Source: Chitinophagales bacterium
Lineage (GTDB): Bacteria > Bacteroidota > Bacteroidia > Chitinophagales > JADIYW01
DNA length: 7,885 nucleotides
Assembly (NCBI GenBank): GCA_020848315.1
Contig: JADLAH010000231.1
Location: 1-7,885, forward strand
Direction: 5' to 3'
Shown here piece after piece: positions 1 to 6,815 of this stretch. The first letter of the stretch is position 1, and each line of letters opens with the position of its first letter. The position numbers and the translations under genes were made by a program. Below the pieces are notes generated by a model. That model did no database searches, was not told the origin of the DNA, and saw nothing but the letters and a program-made list of their open reading frames with translations.

Positions 1-256
1 CATCGACAAAATACACACCTTCCTGCGCATAGGTGATTTCCGTTACCCATTCCAGCGGAATGCCCATTACAGGTTTTACGGTGTATGTTATAATCATGCC
101 CGGATAAATTTTAGGAGCCAGGTCAGGCGTCGTCACCCTGAAATCCATATAATCCGGTGTGATGGTCTTGAGATTCATCGGAGAAGAAAAGAAATCCCAC
201 GCTTTCGCAAGGGAAATAGGCAGTTTCTGTGTGCTGTTCAGCGTATAGATGCTCAT
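1..256 (-). CDS. SRPBCC-fold (START-like) protein, N-terminal part, cut by the window edge
   Basis: This minus-strand reading frame starts at the ATG complementary to 254-256 and stays open for 85 codons to the left edge, so the C-terminal part is missing. The protein opens MSIYTLNSTQKLPISLAKAW and continues with DFFSSPMNL (21-29), ITPDYMDF (32-39), a GMIITYTVKPVMGIPLEW segment (53-70) and VTEITYAQEGVYFVD (71-85). This matches the N-terminal half of the Bacteroidota SRPBCC family often labelled ligand-binding or cell-division-inhibitor-like (COG4276), usually about 150 residues. The fold is a helix-grip cavity that binds hydrophobic ligands in related families, but the ligand and role here are unknown. 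No signal peptide is visible, so it is probably cytoplasmic. It is divergent from the lipoprotein gene at 354 and does not look functionally linked to it. The family assignment is fairly secure; any function would be a guess. Confidence 0.8.
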   Translation of the reverse strand, partial: MSIYTLNSTQKLPISLAKAWDFFSSPMNLKTITPDYMDFRVTTPDLAPKIYPGMIITYTVKPVMGIPLEWVTEITYAQEGVYFVD

Positions 257-279
257 GTTATGTTGTTTCAGGAATAAAA

Positions 280-312
280 CAAAATTTCTGTTAAATGGTT
301 GTATAGGTACAA
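280..312 (-). promoter_or_regulatory. Weak candidate promoter for the SRPBCC gene
   Basis: On the minus strand, TTG (complement of 310-312) is followed after 22 bases by AAATTTTG (complement of 280-287), 23 bases before the start codon. The Bacteroidota consensus is TTG, 17-23 bases, TAnnTTTG, so the -7 element differs only in its first base and the spacing is near the upper limit. The TTG lies inside one arm of the dyad at 298-313. The A/T-rich context makes chance matches likely. Confidence 0.3.
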
Positions 313-313
313 C
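298..313. repeat. 6-base inverted repeat in the divergent intergenic region
   Basis: GTTGTA (298-303), a 4-base spacer TAGG and TACAAC (308-313) form a perfect dyad in the 97-base gap between the divergent starts at 256 and 354. It overlaps the candidate -33 element of the minus-strand gene, a position where a bound dimeric regulator could act. No regulator is encoded nearby in the window, and a 6-base arm can arise by chance. Confidence 0.35.
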
Positions 314-341
314 GAACTCATACAAAATAACATCTTTATCG

Positions 342-349
342 TATCTTTA
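342..349 (+). promoter_or_regulatory. Candidate -7 element before the first lipoprotein gene
   Basis: TATCTTTA matches TAnnTTTG at all specified positions except the last, and lies 4 bases before the ATG at 354. If it is used, the mRNA would have almost no leader. No TTG is present at the expected 17-23 base distance upstream, so support is partial. A very similar TATATTTATTCT stretch lies just before the receptor gene at 2692-2703. Confidence 0.25.
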
Positions 350-353
350 TTCT

Positions 354-1103
354 ATGAATTACATTGGTCGAAGTCTCTTTCTGTTGCTGTTTTCCGCGTT
401 GCTCTTTACTTCGTGTAAGGAAGAAGTGGAAACGCTGATTCCGGATATGGGATACAATTATTTTCCGGACGATTCCGGTTCCTATATCATCTATAAGGTG
501 GATTCTTCCGTGTATGATGATTTTACGGAAACGAAACGCACGTCCAGTATCTTTCTGAAAGAAGTTTTGACGGAGCAATATCCCGATAACCTCGGCAGAC
601 CGGCCAGAACGATTGCCTGCTACTACGCGCCAGCGATTGATGGTCCGTGGCTGAAAGATCCAAACAATCAGTATTATCAGGTGAAGACGAACAAAGTGGC
701 AGAACGCTGGGAAAACAACCTGCGCTATGTAAAACTCGTTTTTCCGAATAATGTCAGTGACAACTGGCTGGGCAATAAATACATCATTTCGCCACCGCCA
801 TACATTATTGATACGTCCAACTATCGTGTACAGGATTGGAAATATACGATTACCAGCAAGGATCAGCCCTTCAATAACGGCGTGTTTGCCTTTGATTCCA
901 CACTGCAGGTGATGCACATTGCAGATTCCTCTGTCATCAACAAAACACTCTCCTTCGAAACATATGCCCGCAACATAGGACTCGTTTACCGCGAGTTCTG
1001 GGTGGTTGCCTCTCAGTCTAACTTTGATCAGCCGTGGCCGATTCGTGCGGAGAAAGGATTTATTGTTCGTCAGTACGCGGTGGGATATGGCAAAGAAGAG
1101 TAA
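354..1103 (+). CDS. Uncharacterised Bacteroidota lipoprotein, first gene of the surface cluster
   Basis: The product has 249 residues and a lipoprotein signal peptide: the start MNYIGRSLFLLLFSALLFTS gives a short n-region with one Arg, a hydrophobic core and a lipobox ending at Cys21. The residues after the cysteine, KEEVE, resemble the acidic or lysine-containing lipoprotein export signals known from Capnocytophaga and Bacteroides, so surface display is plausible. The open frame extends back to 249, but the signal peptide begins exactly at the ATG at 354, which fixes the start. The mature part has no motif I can name; it includes NYFPDDSGSYIIYKVDSSVY (35-54) and a KLVFPN stretch followed by NWLGNKY, a pattern I associate with unnamed Bacteroidota lipoproteins. 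It overlaps the downstream protease gene by 17 bases, so the two are almost certainly co-transcribed and translationally linked. A role as protease partner, inhibitor or substrate-binding lipoprotein is inference only. Confidence 0.85.
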   Translation: MNYIGRSLFLLLFSALLFTSCKEEVETLIPDMGYNYFPDDSGSYIIYKVDSSVYDDFTETKRTSSIFLKEVLTEQYPDNLGRPARTIACYYAPAIDGPWLKDPNNQYYQVKTNKVAERWENNLRYVKLVFPNNVSDNWLGNKYIISPPPYIIDTSNYRVQDWKYTITSKDQPFNNGVFAFDSTLQVMHIADSSVINKTLSFETYARNIGLVYREFWVVASQSNFDQPWPIRAEKGFIVRQYAVGYGKEE

Positions 1104-2658
1104 TTGGATAATCTGTTTTTTGTTTGTATGTCCATTGCTTTTGCAAGCCGGTGGCAATGCTTCGCATATTCTCTATTTCAAGGATAAGCCGACGGAATTG
1201 ATATGTTCCGCAAATACTGACAGCAGAGATATTCCGGTGAATGCCGCCTATATCGCGGCGCTCCGCCAACAGGGAATTGATGTTATTTCCGTATCCAGAT
1301 GGCTGAATGCCGCTTTGGTGAAAGCCGTACCGCAGGCTATTGCACAGGTCGGCAACATGCCTTTTGTCGAATCCGTGCAGCATATTCCGGTACGACAGCA
1401 ATCAGCTATTGTAAATATTCAGTCCTTGCAAACCTGCACAGAAATCCAGGATTTTGAGGATAATTACGTTTCCTCTTTCGCGCAATTTCATTTACTGAAT
1501 GGGGAATACCTCCATGAAATGGGCTATCGCGGCGAGGAGATGAAGATAGCGGTGTGTGATAATGGTTTCTATAATGCCAATAACAATACTGCATTTGCGG
1601 AGGTTTTTTCGGACAACCGCGTAAAGGATACCTATGATTTTGTGAATAGTGAAACAGCGGTATACAATGAAATTTCCGGTGCACACGGGTCCAACTGTCT
1701 GTCGCTGATAGCGGGAAAAAAGGAAAATGAATTCATCGGCACGGCTACCAAAGCGGATTATTATCTGTATCACACGGAAAACAACACGTCGGAAACATTG
1801 CAGGAAGAGTTCAATCTGGCGCTCGCACTGGAAAGATGCCATGAACAGGGCGTACAAGTGGTGTCGGTTTCATTGGGCTACTTTGAATTTGAAAATGCCG
1901 CGGAAAACTTCGACACTACGGAGATGAAGAAGAACAATACACCCGGTGCGAAGGCTGTGAATATTGCCGCTTCCAAAGGAATACTGGTATGTGTAGCCGC
2001 CGGCAATGAAGGTGCTAGCAGTTGGAAATATATCACATCGCCGGGCAACGCCGACAGTGCCTTCACCATCGCGGCTGTGAATAGCAGCGGCACACCGGCC
2101 AATTTCACCGGATATGCACTCAGCAGTGATACACGTATCAAGCCGAATGTGGCCGCGATGGGCGTCGGTACAGCTATCCTGAACACCAATGGTACAGTCT
2201 CCAATGGCAATGGAACTTCTTATGCCTGTCCTTCCATCGCCGGATTGTCGGCTTGTTTGTGGCAGGCATTTCCAGACAAAACTAACTGGGAGATTAAAAC
2301 GGCCATTGAGCAGAGCGCTTCGCAATATCTGAATCCCGACAAACGAATCGGATACGGAATACCGGATTTTAAAAAAGCCTATCAGTTGTTGGCCAATCCG
2401 ACCTTTGTTTCTGCGCCTTCATTGGAAAATGAAATTCGTTTTTATCCGGTGCCGGTACAGCATACTTTGTATATGCAGTCTGATGACAATATCCGCGTGG
2501 AATCGCTGCAGCTGTTTAATGCCGTGGGACAAACCGTGATGGAGGTGCGCAGACCTTCACAGCAGGATTGGGATGTCAGCCACCTGAGCAAGGGAATGTA
2601 TCTTGTACAGGTAACTACGGACAAAGGGATATTATTAAAAAAGTTAATAAAGGATTAA
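1087..2658 (+). CDS. S8 (subtilisin-family) serine protease with type IX secretion C-terminal domain
   Basis: The product has 523 residues. A Sec signal peptide (MAKK, hydrophobic 7-19, cleavage near QAGG at 20-23) fixes the start at 1087; a longer frame from 1006 would bury it. Residues about 27-103 look like an inhibitor-I9-type propeptide. The catalytic domain (about 150-437) has Asp158 in IAVCDNG, His200 in GAHGSN, oxyanion Asn307 in AAGNEG and Ser378 in GNGTSYACP, so the triad is complete. The tail (about 452-523) has the features of the type A sorting domain: FYPVPV near its start, an LQLFNAVGQTV strand, DVSHLSKGMYLVQV and a lysine-rich end. It should therefore cross the inner membrane by Sec and the outer membrane by the type IX system, ending on the surface or released. 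Expected activity is endoproteolysis of extracellular protein; specificity is unknown. The usual YPNP of the tail is YPVP. Cys157 sits beside the catalytic Asp, where an aliphatic or acidic residue is more common. Confidence 0.93.
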   Translation: MAKKSNWIICFLFVCPLLLQAGGNASHILYFKDKPTELICSANTDSRDIPVNAAYIAALRQQGIDVISVSRWLNAALVKAVPQAIAQVGNMPFVESVQHIPVRQQSAIVNIQSLQTCTEIQDFEDNYVSSFAQFHLLNGEYLHEMGYRGEEMKIAVCDNGFYNANNNTAFAEVFSDNRVKDTYDFVNSETAVYNEISGAHGSNCLSLIAGKKENEFIGTATKADYYLYHTENNTSETLQEEFNLALALERCHEQGVQVVSVSLGYFEFENAAENFDTTEMKKNNTPGAKAVNIAASKGILVCVAAGNEGASSWKYITSPGNADSAFTIAAVNSSGTPANFTGYALSSDTRIKPNVAAMGVGTAILNTNGTVSNGNGTSYACPSIAGLSACLWQAFPDKTNWEIKTAIEQSASQYLNPDKRIGYGIPDFKKAYQLLANPTFVSAPSLENEIRFYPVPVQHTLYMQSDDNIRVESLQLFNAVGQTVMEVRRPSQQDWDVSHLSKGMYLVQVTTDKGILLKKLIKD

Positions 2659-2671
2659 TCCTGCAATATCC
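2627..2671. repeat. Cluster of dyad symmetries between protease and receptor genes
   Basis: Three perfect inverted repeats overlap here. GGATATT (2627-2633) pairs with AATATCC (2665-2671). TTATTAA (2632-2638) pairs with TTAATAA (2644-2650). AGGATTAATCCT (2651-2662) is a 12-base palindrome that includes the protease stop codon. As RNA this could form a branched or alternative hairpin at the end of the protease message; as DNA the palindrome lies 46 bases before the receptor start and could bind a regulator. The region is strongly A/T-rich and has no U-run typical of an intrinsic terminator, so the function is uncertain. Confidence 0.35.
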
Positions 2672-2691
2672 TTATCACCAATGTAAGTGCC

Positions 2692-2699
2692 TATATTTA
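2692..2699 (+). promoter_or_regulatory. Candidate -7 element before the receptor gene
   Basis: TATATTTA agrees with TAnnTTTG at all specified positions but the last and lies 8 bases before the ATG at 2708. There is no TTG at a suitable distance upstream. It would let the receptor and DUF4249 genes be transcribed apart from the protease, but read-through from upstream is equally possible. Confidence 0.2.
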
Positions 2700-2707
2700 T
2701 TCTGCTT

Positions 2708-5104
2708 ATGTCTATGAAATCCCGTTTACTGTTTGCATGGTTATTGTTGGTCAGTTTGCAGCATATTGCACACGCACAGGATAAGAAGGCTTCCTATACC
2801 ATCAGCGGTTATCTCAAAGATGCCAGAAACGGAGAGGAGTTAATCGGTGCGAATGTCTACGTGCAGGGCAATAATGAACTGGGTACCACTACCAATATCT
2901 ATGGTTTTTATTCGTTGTCATTGCCCGCAGGCAGCTATCAGATTGCGTTTTCCTATCTGGGATTCAATACCATTATCAAACAGGTAGAACTGGATCAGGA
3001 TGTGCGGGTGAATATGGAATTATCCGACGACAATAAAATCCTGGATGAAGTGGTGATTACCGACGAACGAAAGGATGATAATGTAAAAAGTACATTACTC
3101 GGAAAAGAAGAACTCAGCACAGATCGCATCAAATCCATTCCGGCCTTCATGGGCGAAGTGGATATCATGAAAGCCATTCAGTTGCTGCCGGGTGTACAGG
3201 CTGCCGGAGAAGGCAATTCCGGCATTTATGTGCGCGGCGGCGGGCCGGATCAGAATCTCATTCTGCTTGATGATGCCATCGTGTACAACGCCGGACACTT
3301 GTTCGGTTTCTTTTCCGTTTTCAATGCGGATGCGGTGAAGAATACTACCCTATACAAAGGCACCATTCCTTCCAGTTTTGGCGGTCGTCTTTCCTCGGTT
3401 ATCGATATCCAGATGAAAGAAGGCAATACCAAGAAGTTTGAAATGGAAGGTGGTATCGGAATCATCTCTTCAAGACTGACATTGCAGGGGCCTTTTAAAA
3501 AACCAAAATCTGATAAGACCGCCAAAGGTTCCTTCCTGATTTCTGGCCGCAGAACCTATGCGTTCGACATTGCACAGCCTTTTATTAAGAATACCGATTT
3601 CGCAGGTACCAATTATTTCTTTTACGACCTGAATGTAAAGGCTAATTATCGCTTTTCCGATAAAGATCGTTTGTATATCAGCGGGTATTTTGGTCGTGAT
3701 GTCTTCGTTTATAATTCCCAGAAAAATCAGACGCGTGTGAAAATTCCATGGGGCAATGCCACCGGAACCATCCGCTATAACCATTTGTTCAGCGACAAAC
3801 TCTTTATGAATATGTCGTTTATCTTCAATGATTATAATTTCAGCTTCACCGGAGAGCAGGAGGATTTTGCTTTCAGAGCCAATTCCGGTGTACGTGATTA
3901 CAGCGCCAAAATGGACCTGGATTATTACCTGAATACGAAGCATAAACTGAAATTCGGGATGGTGTATACCCACCACCGCATGACGCCAACACAGGCCAGT
4001 GCCAAAAGTGCCGATACCGATTTCGAATCCGACATCCGCAAGAGGTATTCCAATGAGTTTGCATGGTACGTTGATCATGAATATGATGTAAATGAAAAGC
4101 TCAAGTTCAACTTCGGATTCAGACTGAGTTTATTTCAGCACATCGGACCATATACCAATATCTCGGGTAATACGCTGGCAGGATTTGATACCACTTACTA
4201 CAAAAGAGGCAAACCAATCAAATCTTATGTAGGACCGGAGCCGCGCTTCAGTATGCGATATGCATTCGGCAAAGATAATTCCATCAAAGTGGGCGCAGGA
4301 CTTAACTATCAGTACATCCACCTGGTGTCGAGTTCGAACAGTACACTGCCAACGGATGTCTGGGTGCAGAGTTCCGCTATCGTGAAGCCGCAACGCGCCC
4401 TGCAATATTCCATCGGATATTTCAGAAATTTTAAAGACAATATGTTTGAGGCCTCCGTGGAAGTGTATTTCAAACACCTGTGGAATCAGATAGAATACAG
4501 TGAAAGCTATGTGAATGAAATCAATACCGAACAGGAACTCGGATATGTATTCGGCAAAGGCAAGGCGTATGGCGCGGAATTTTTTCTGAAAAAACGCACC
4601 GGCAAACTGAACGGATGGATCGGTTATACGCTGTCGCGCAGTGACCGCAAATTCCCGGATCTGAACAATGGAAAAGTGTTTCCGGCCAAGTACGACCGCA
4701 CCCACGATTTGTCCATCAATGTCGCATACGACATCAACAAGGAATGGACTATCGGCGCCACGTGGGTATATGCAACAGGAAATGCCTTTACATTACCCAA
4801 CGAGTTGTATTTTATTGAATTCGGTTTCGCTACAGGCTATGGTGGCCGCAACACCTACCGTTTGCCATCCTATCACCGACTGGATTTCTCGCTGAACTAT
4901 ACACCTGTACCTAAACGCCGACCTGACAGACGCTGGAGATCGAGCTACAATATCTCAATATACAACGTGTATAACCGCAAAAACACCTACTTTATCTATT
5001 ACAAAGCAGAAGGAAGTCTCGTCAGTGGCAACCTGAAGTTTACACCTATCAATGTATCCCTGTTTCCGGTAATACCTTCTTTCACCTGGAATTTTAAATT
5101 TTAA
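2708..5104 (+). CDS. TonB-dependent outer-membrane receptor with carboxypeptidase-regulatory-like domain
   Basis: With the ATG at 2708 the product has 798 residues; a second ATG at 2714 would remove two, and a GTG at 2687 would add seven before the signal peptide, which is less likely. The signal peptide (MSMKSR, hydrophobic 7-17) ends at AHA (21-23). Residues about 30-106 form the carboxypeptidase-regulatory-like beta-sandwich (TISGYLKD, IYGFYSLSLPAGSYQIAFSY). A LDEVVITDER segment (112-121) precedes the plug domain (about 138-240), which carries GIYVRGGGPDQNLILLDDA (172-190) and SSFGGRLSSVIDI (222-234). The rest is beta-barrel sequence rich in alternating aromatic residues, ending in Phe as outer-membrane barrels do. 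It should import a ligand into the periplasm using TonB-ExbBD energy. At about 800 residues it is shorter than typical SusC proteins (about 1000) and belongs to the group commonly paired with DUF4249. The substrate is not identifiable; the adjacent protease makes peptides one possibility. Confidence 0.92.
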   Translation: MSMKSRLLFAWLLLVSLQHIAHAQDKKASYTISGYLKDARNGEELIGANVYVQGNNELGTTTNIYGFYSLSLPAGSYQIAFSYLGFNTIIKQVELDQDVRVNMELSDDNKILDEVVITDERKDDNVKSTLLGKEELSTDRIKSIPAFMGEVDIMKAIQLLPGVQAAGEGNSGIYVRGGGPDQNLILLDDAIVYNAGHLFGFFSVFNADAVKNTTLYKGTIPSSFGGRLSSVIDIQMKEGNTKKFEMEGGIGIISSRLTLQGPFKKPKSDKTAKGSFLISGRRTYAFDIAQPFIKNTDFAGTNYFFYDLNVKANYRFSDKDRLYISGYFGRDVFVYNSQKNQTRVKIPWGNATGTIRYNHLFSDKLFMNMSFIFNDYNFSFTGEQEDFAFRANSGVRDYSAKMDLDYYLNTKHKLKFGMVYTHHRMTPTQASAKSADTDFESDIRKRYSNEFAWYVDHEYDVNEKLKFNFGFRLSLFQHIGPYTNISGNTLAGFDTTYYKRGKPIKSYVGPEPRFSMRYAFGKDNSIKVGAGLNYQYIHLVSSSNSTLPTDVWVQSSAIVKPQRALQYSIGYFRNFKDNMFEASVEVYFKHLWNQIEYSESYVNEINTEQELGYVFGKGKAYGAEFFLKKRTGKLNGWIGYTLSRSDRKFPDLNNGKVFPAKYDRTHDLSINVAYDINKEWTIGATWVYATGNAFTLPNELYFIEFGFATGYGGRNTYRLPSYHRLDFSLNYTPVPKRRPDRRWRSSYNISIYNVYNRKNTYFIYYKAEGSLVSGNLKFTPINVSLFPVIPSFTWNFKF

Positions 5105-5108
5105 AAAC

Positions 5109-6089
5109 ATGAAGAAGACACTCATACAATATGGCAGCCTGCTCGCATTTTGCGTAGCTGCCATCGTATTATACACTTCGTGTGAGAAGGAAATCGATAT
5201 CAATATCGATGCTCCGAAAAATGCACTGGTAGTGGAAGGTCACATAGAAAATGGCTTGCCACCTTATGTATTGCTGACGAAAAACTCCGCTTTCTTCGGA
5301 AACATAGACATCAACGATATCGCTTCTTATTTTGTGAGCGGCGCAAAAATTACCGTAACAACGGACAATGACTCCGTGCAACTGCAGGAATACAGTTCTG
5401 CCTTCCTCGAATTGCTGCCGGATTCTGTGGTATTGGCACTGGCTGATCAGTTTGGACTCGATATTCAAAGTGTGGATGACTTTCCACCTATCATCATATA
5501 CACAGTTCCTTTTGATGAAACGGATTTCGTAGGAGTGATTGGAAAAAGCTATGACCTGCGCATAGAGATTGATGACAAAATAATTACATCCACTACAACT
5601 TTGCCGGAGCCTGTATTCTTTGATTCTCTCTGGATCAAACCACCGGCAAATCCCGCATTGGCAGATTCTTTCTTTCAGTTTCGCGGACAGTTGAAAGATC
5701 CGATTGCACCGGGCAATTATTACCGCTATTTCACACAGGCAGACGGAGGCCCTTGGTTGCTCAGTGGACAAACGGTGTTTGATGATGGCTTTTTCAACGG
5801 AAAAGATTTCCAGATTTTTATTCCGAAAGGTCGGCCTATTGGTTCCTTTGGTGGCGATATAGATTTTGAAACAGACGGACTTTGGACGACACAGGATACG
5901 ATTTGCACCGTAAAATTGAGCATGATTGACAAAGCGCACTACGAATTCTGGCGTACGCTGGAAGCCAATCGCAGCAGTCAGGGAAATCCTTTTGGTTCTG
6001 TAGTGTATGTGAAATCCAATGTGAAAGGAGCGCTCGGTATCTGGGGCGGCTACAGCAGTATTACCGGCAGTTACAACCGCTTTCCATAA
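5109..6089 (+). CDS. DUF4249-family lipoprotein, partner of the TonB-dependent receptor
   Basis: The product has 326 residues and starts only 4 bases after the receptor stop, which indicates one transcript and probably a joint function. The signal peptide has a basic start (MKK), a hydrophobic core and a lipobox LYTSC with Cys25 as the lipidated residue. The mature N-terminus EKEIDINIDAP, then NALVVEGHIENGLPPYVLLT (39-58), is the characteristic opening of DUF4249 proteins, and the length fits the family (about 270-400). The end, ALGIWGGYSS, also fits. The family is found in Bacteroidota beside TonB-dependent receptors and has no established biochemical function. By position it may be a surface lipoprotein that helps capture ligand, as SusD does for SusC, but it has no recognisable SusD-type sequence, so this is analogy only. 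The stop codon lies 5 bases from the stop of the convergent mtgA gene. Confidence 0.9.
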   Translation: MKKTLIQYGSLLAFCVAAIVLYTSCEKEIDINIDAPKNALVVEGHIENGLPPYVLLTKNSAFFGNIDINDIASYFVSGAKITVTTDNDSVQLQEYSSAFLELLPDSVVLALADQFGLDIQSVDDFPPIIIYTVPFDETDFVGVIGKSYDLRIEIDDKIITSTTTLPEPVFFDSLWIKPPANPALADSFFQFRGQLKDPIAPGNYYRYFTQADGGPWLLSGQTVFDDGFFNGKDFQIFIPKGRPIGSFGGDIDFETDGLWTTQDTICTVKLSMIDKAHYEFWRTLEANRSSQGNPFGSVVYVKSNVKGALGIWGGYSSITGSYNRFP

Positions 6090-6094
6090 GTTGA

Positions 6095-6799
6095 TTACAA
6101 ATCGATGGTGCCCCGCAGATGGCCCATTTGTCGCACTATCCAGTTTTTGCGTTTATTGATATATCCGGATGGCTTGCCTGCATTCCATTTTCTTGGATTG
6201 GGTAGAACAGCAGCAATCAAAGCGGCTTCCGATGCCTTTAGTCTGGAAGCATCTTTTTTGAAAAATGTCTGAGAGGCGGCCTGTGCACCATAAATGCCAT
6301 CGCCCATTTCAATGACATTGAGATACACTTCCATGATGCGCTTTTTACTCCAGAAAATTTCAATTAAAAAAGTGAAATACACCTCGAGTGCTTTGCGGAT
6401 ATAACTGCGCTGCGGAAACAGGAATACATTTTTGGCACATTGCTGACTGATGGTACTGCCACCTTTGATGGGCTTTCCGCGTTGTTTCAGGCGCTCGTTT
6501 TGCTTCATCACCTTTTTAATAGCTTCCACATCAAAGCCGAAATGTTCCGGGAATTTCTGGTCTTCCGCGGCAATCACGGCCAGTGGCAATTCCTTCGACA
6601 TATCGTCAATAGAAACCCATTCTTTTTTAAGTCTGGGTGCTTCGCCGTTGCCCACCTGTTCAAAGCAACGAATTATCATCAGCGGCGTAACCGGCACAGG
6701 AATGAATCGAAAAAGGATTGTAGAAACAATACTTGCGATAAAAAAGAACAGAACCAGCTTTTTTATCCATTTCCAGACTGTGCCAAATGTTATTTTCAT
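6095..6799 (-). CDS. mtgA: Monofunctional peptidoglycan transglycosylase (GT51)
   Basis: The product has 234 residues, the usual length for MtgA. It polymerises lipid II into glycan strands at the periplasmic face of the inner membrane and has no transpeptidase domain. One N-terminal membrane anchor is visible at about 15-33, followed by PVTPLMIIRCFEQ (35-47), typical of the family. The first GT51 motif is intact: AAEDQKFPEHFGFD (77-90), with Glu79 the expected catalytic acid-base and His86 conserved. The second is GGSTISQQCAKN (113-124), where Cys121 replaces the Thr or Leu usually found. The third contains RKALE (135-139) with the second conserved Glu, followed by SKKRIMEVYLNVIEMGDGIY (151-170). 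The first ATG is used; it follows a good promoter by a short leader. The gene converges on the DUF4249 gene with no clear intrinsic terminator between them, so 3' ends may overlap. It is probably a housekeeping or accessory cell-wall gene with no link to the surface cluster. Confidence 0.95.
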   Translation of the reverse strand: MKITFGTVWKWIKKLVLFFFIASIVSTILFRFIPVPVTPLMIIRCFEQVGNGEAPRLKKEWVSIDDMSKELPLAVIAAEDQKFPEHFGFDVEAIKKVMKQNERLKQRGKPIKGGSTISQQCAKNVFLFPQRSYIRKALEVYFTFLIEIFWSKKRIMEVYLNVIEMGDGIYGAQAASQTFFKKDASRLKASEAALIAAVLPNPRKWNAGKPSGYINKRKNWIVRQMGHLRGTIDL

Positions 6800-6815
6800 A
6801 GGGTGGTGTGTGTAC

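Noticed and set aside
249..353. Longer N-terminus for the first lipoprotein starting at 249
   Set aside because: It would put 35 extra residues ahead of a short lipoprotein signal peptide and overlap the divergent SRPBCC start codon.
1006..1086. Longer N-terminus for the protease starting at 1006
   Set aside because: It would place 27 mostly polar and basic residues before an obvious signal peptide and lengthen the overlap with the lipoprotein gene to almost 100 bases.
336..1157. 273-codon minus-strand open frame opposite the first lipoprotein gene
   Set aside because: It lies antisense to a gene with a clear lipoprotein signal and shows no family motif, only basic and histidine-rich sequence typical of a complementary-strand shadow.
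3470..4705. Long minus-strand open frames opposite the receptor barrel (202 and 191 codons)
   Set aside because: Both are embedded in a continuous, well-supported receptor gene and carry no motifs; codon preference on the real strand keeps the opposite frames open.
5169..5939. 256-codon minus-strand open frame opposite the DUF4249 gene
   Set aside because: It is antisense to a recognised family, has no recognisable domain or signal, and its composition (many Cys, Arg, Ile) is that of a shadow frame.
354..6089. Frequent TTCCGG hexamer through the coding regions, considered as a dispersed repeat or uptake-type signal
   Set aside because: Most copies fall in frame as Ile-Pro, Phe-Pro or Ser-Gly codons with a preference for CCG, so codon use explains them.
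6097..6131. Hairpin ACAAAT (6097-6102) with ATTTGT (6126-6131) as a terminator between the convergent genes
   Set aside because: The stem is only 6 mostly A/T pairs with a large asymmetric loop and no T-run follows on either strand; it also lies within the mtgA coding end.
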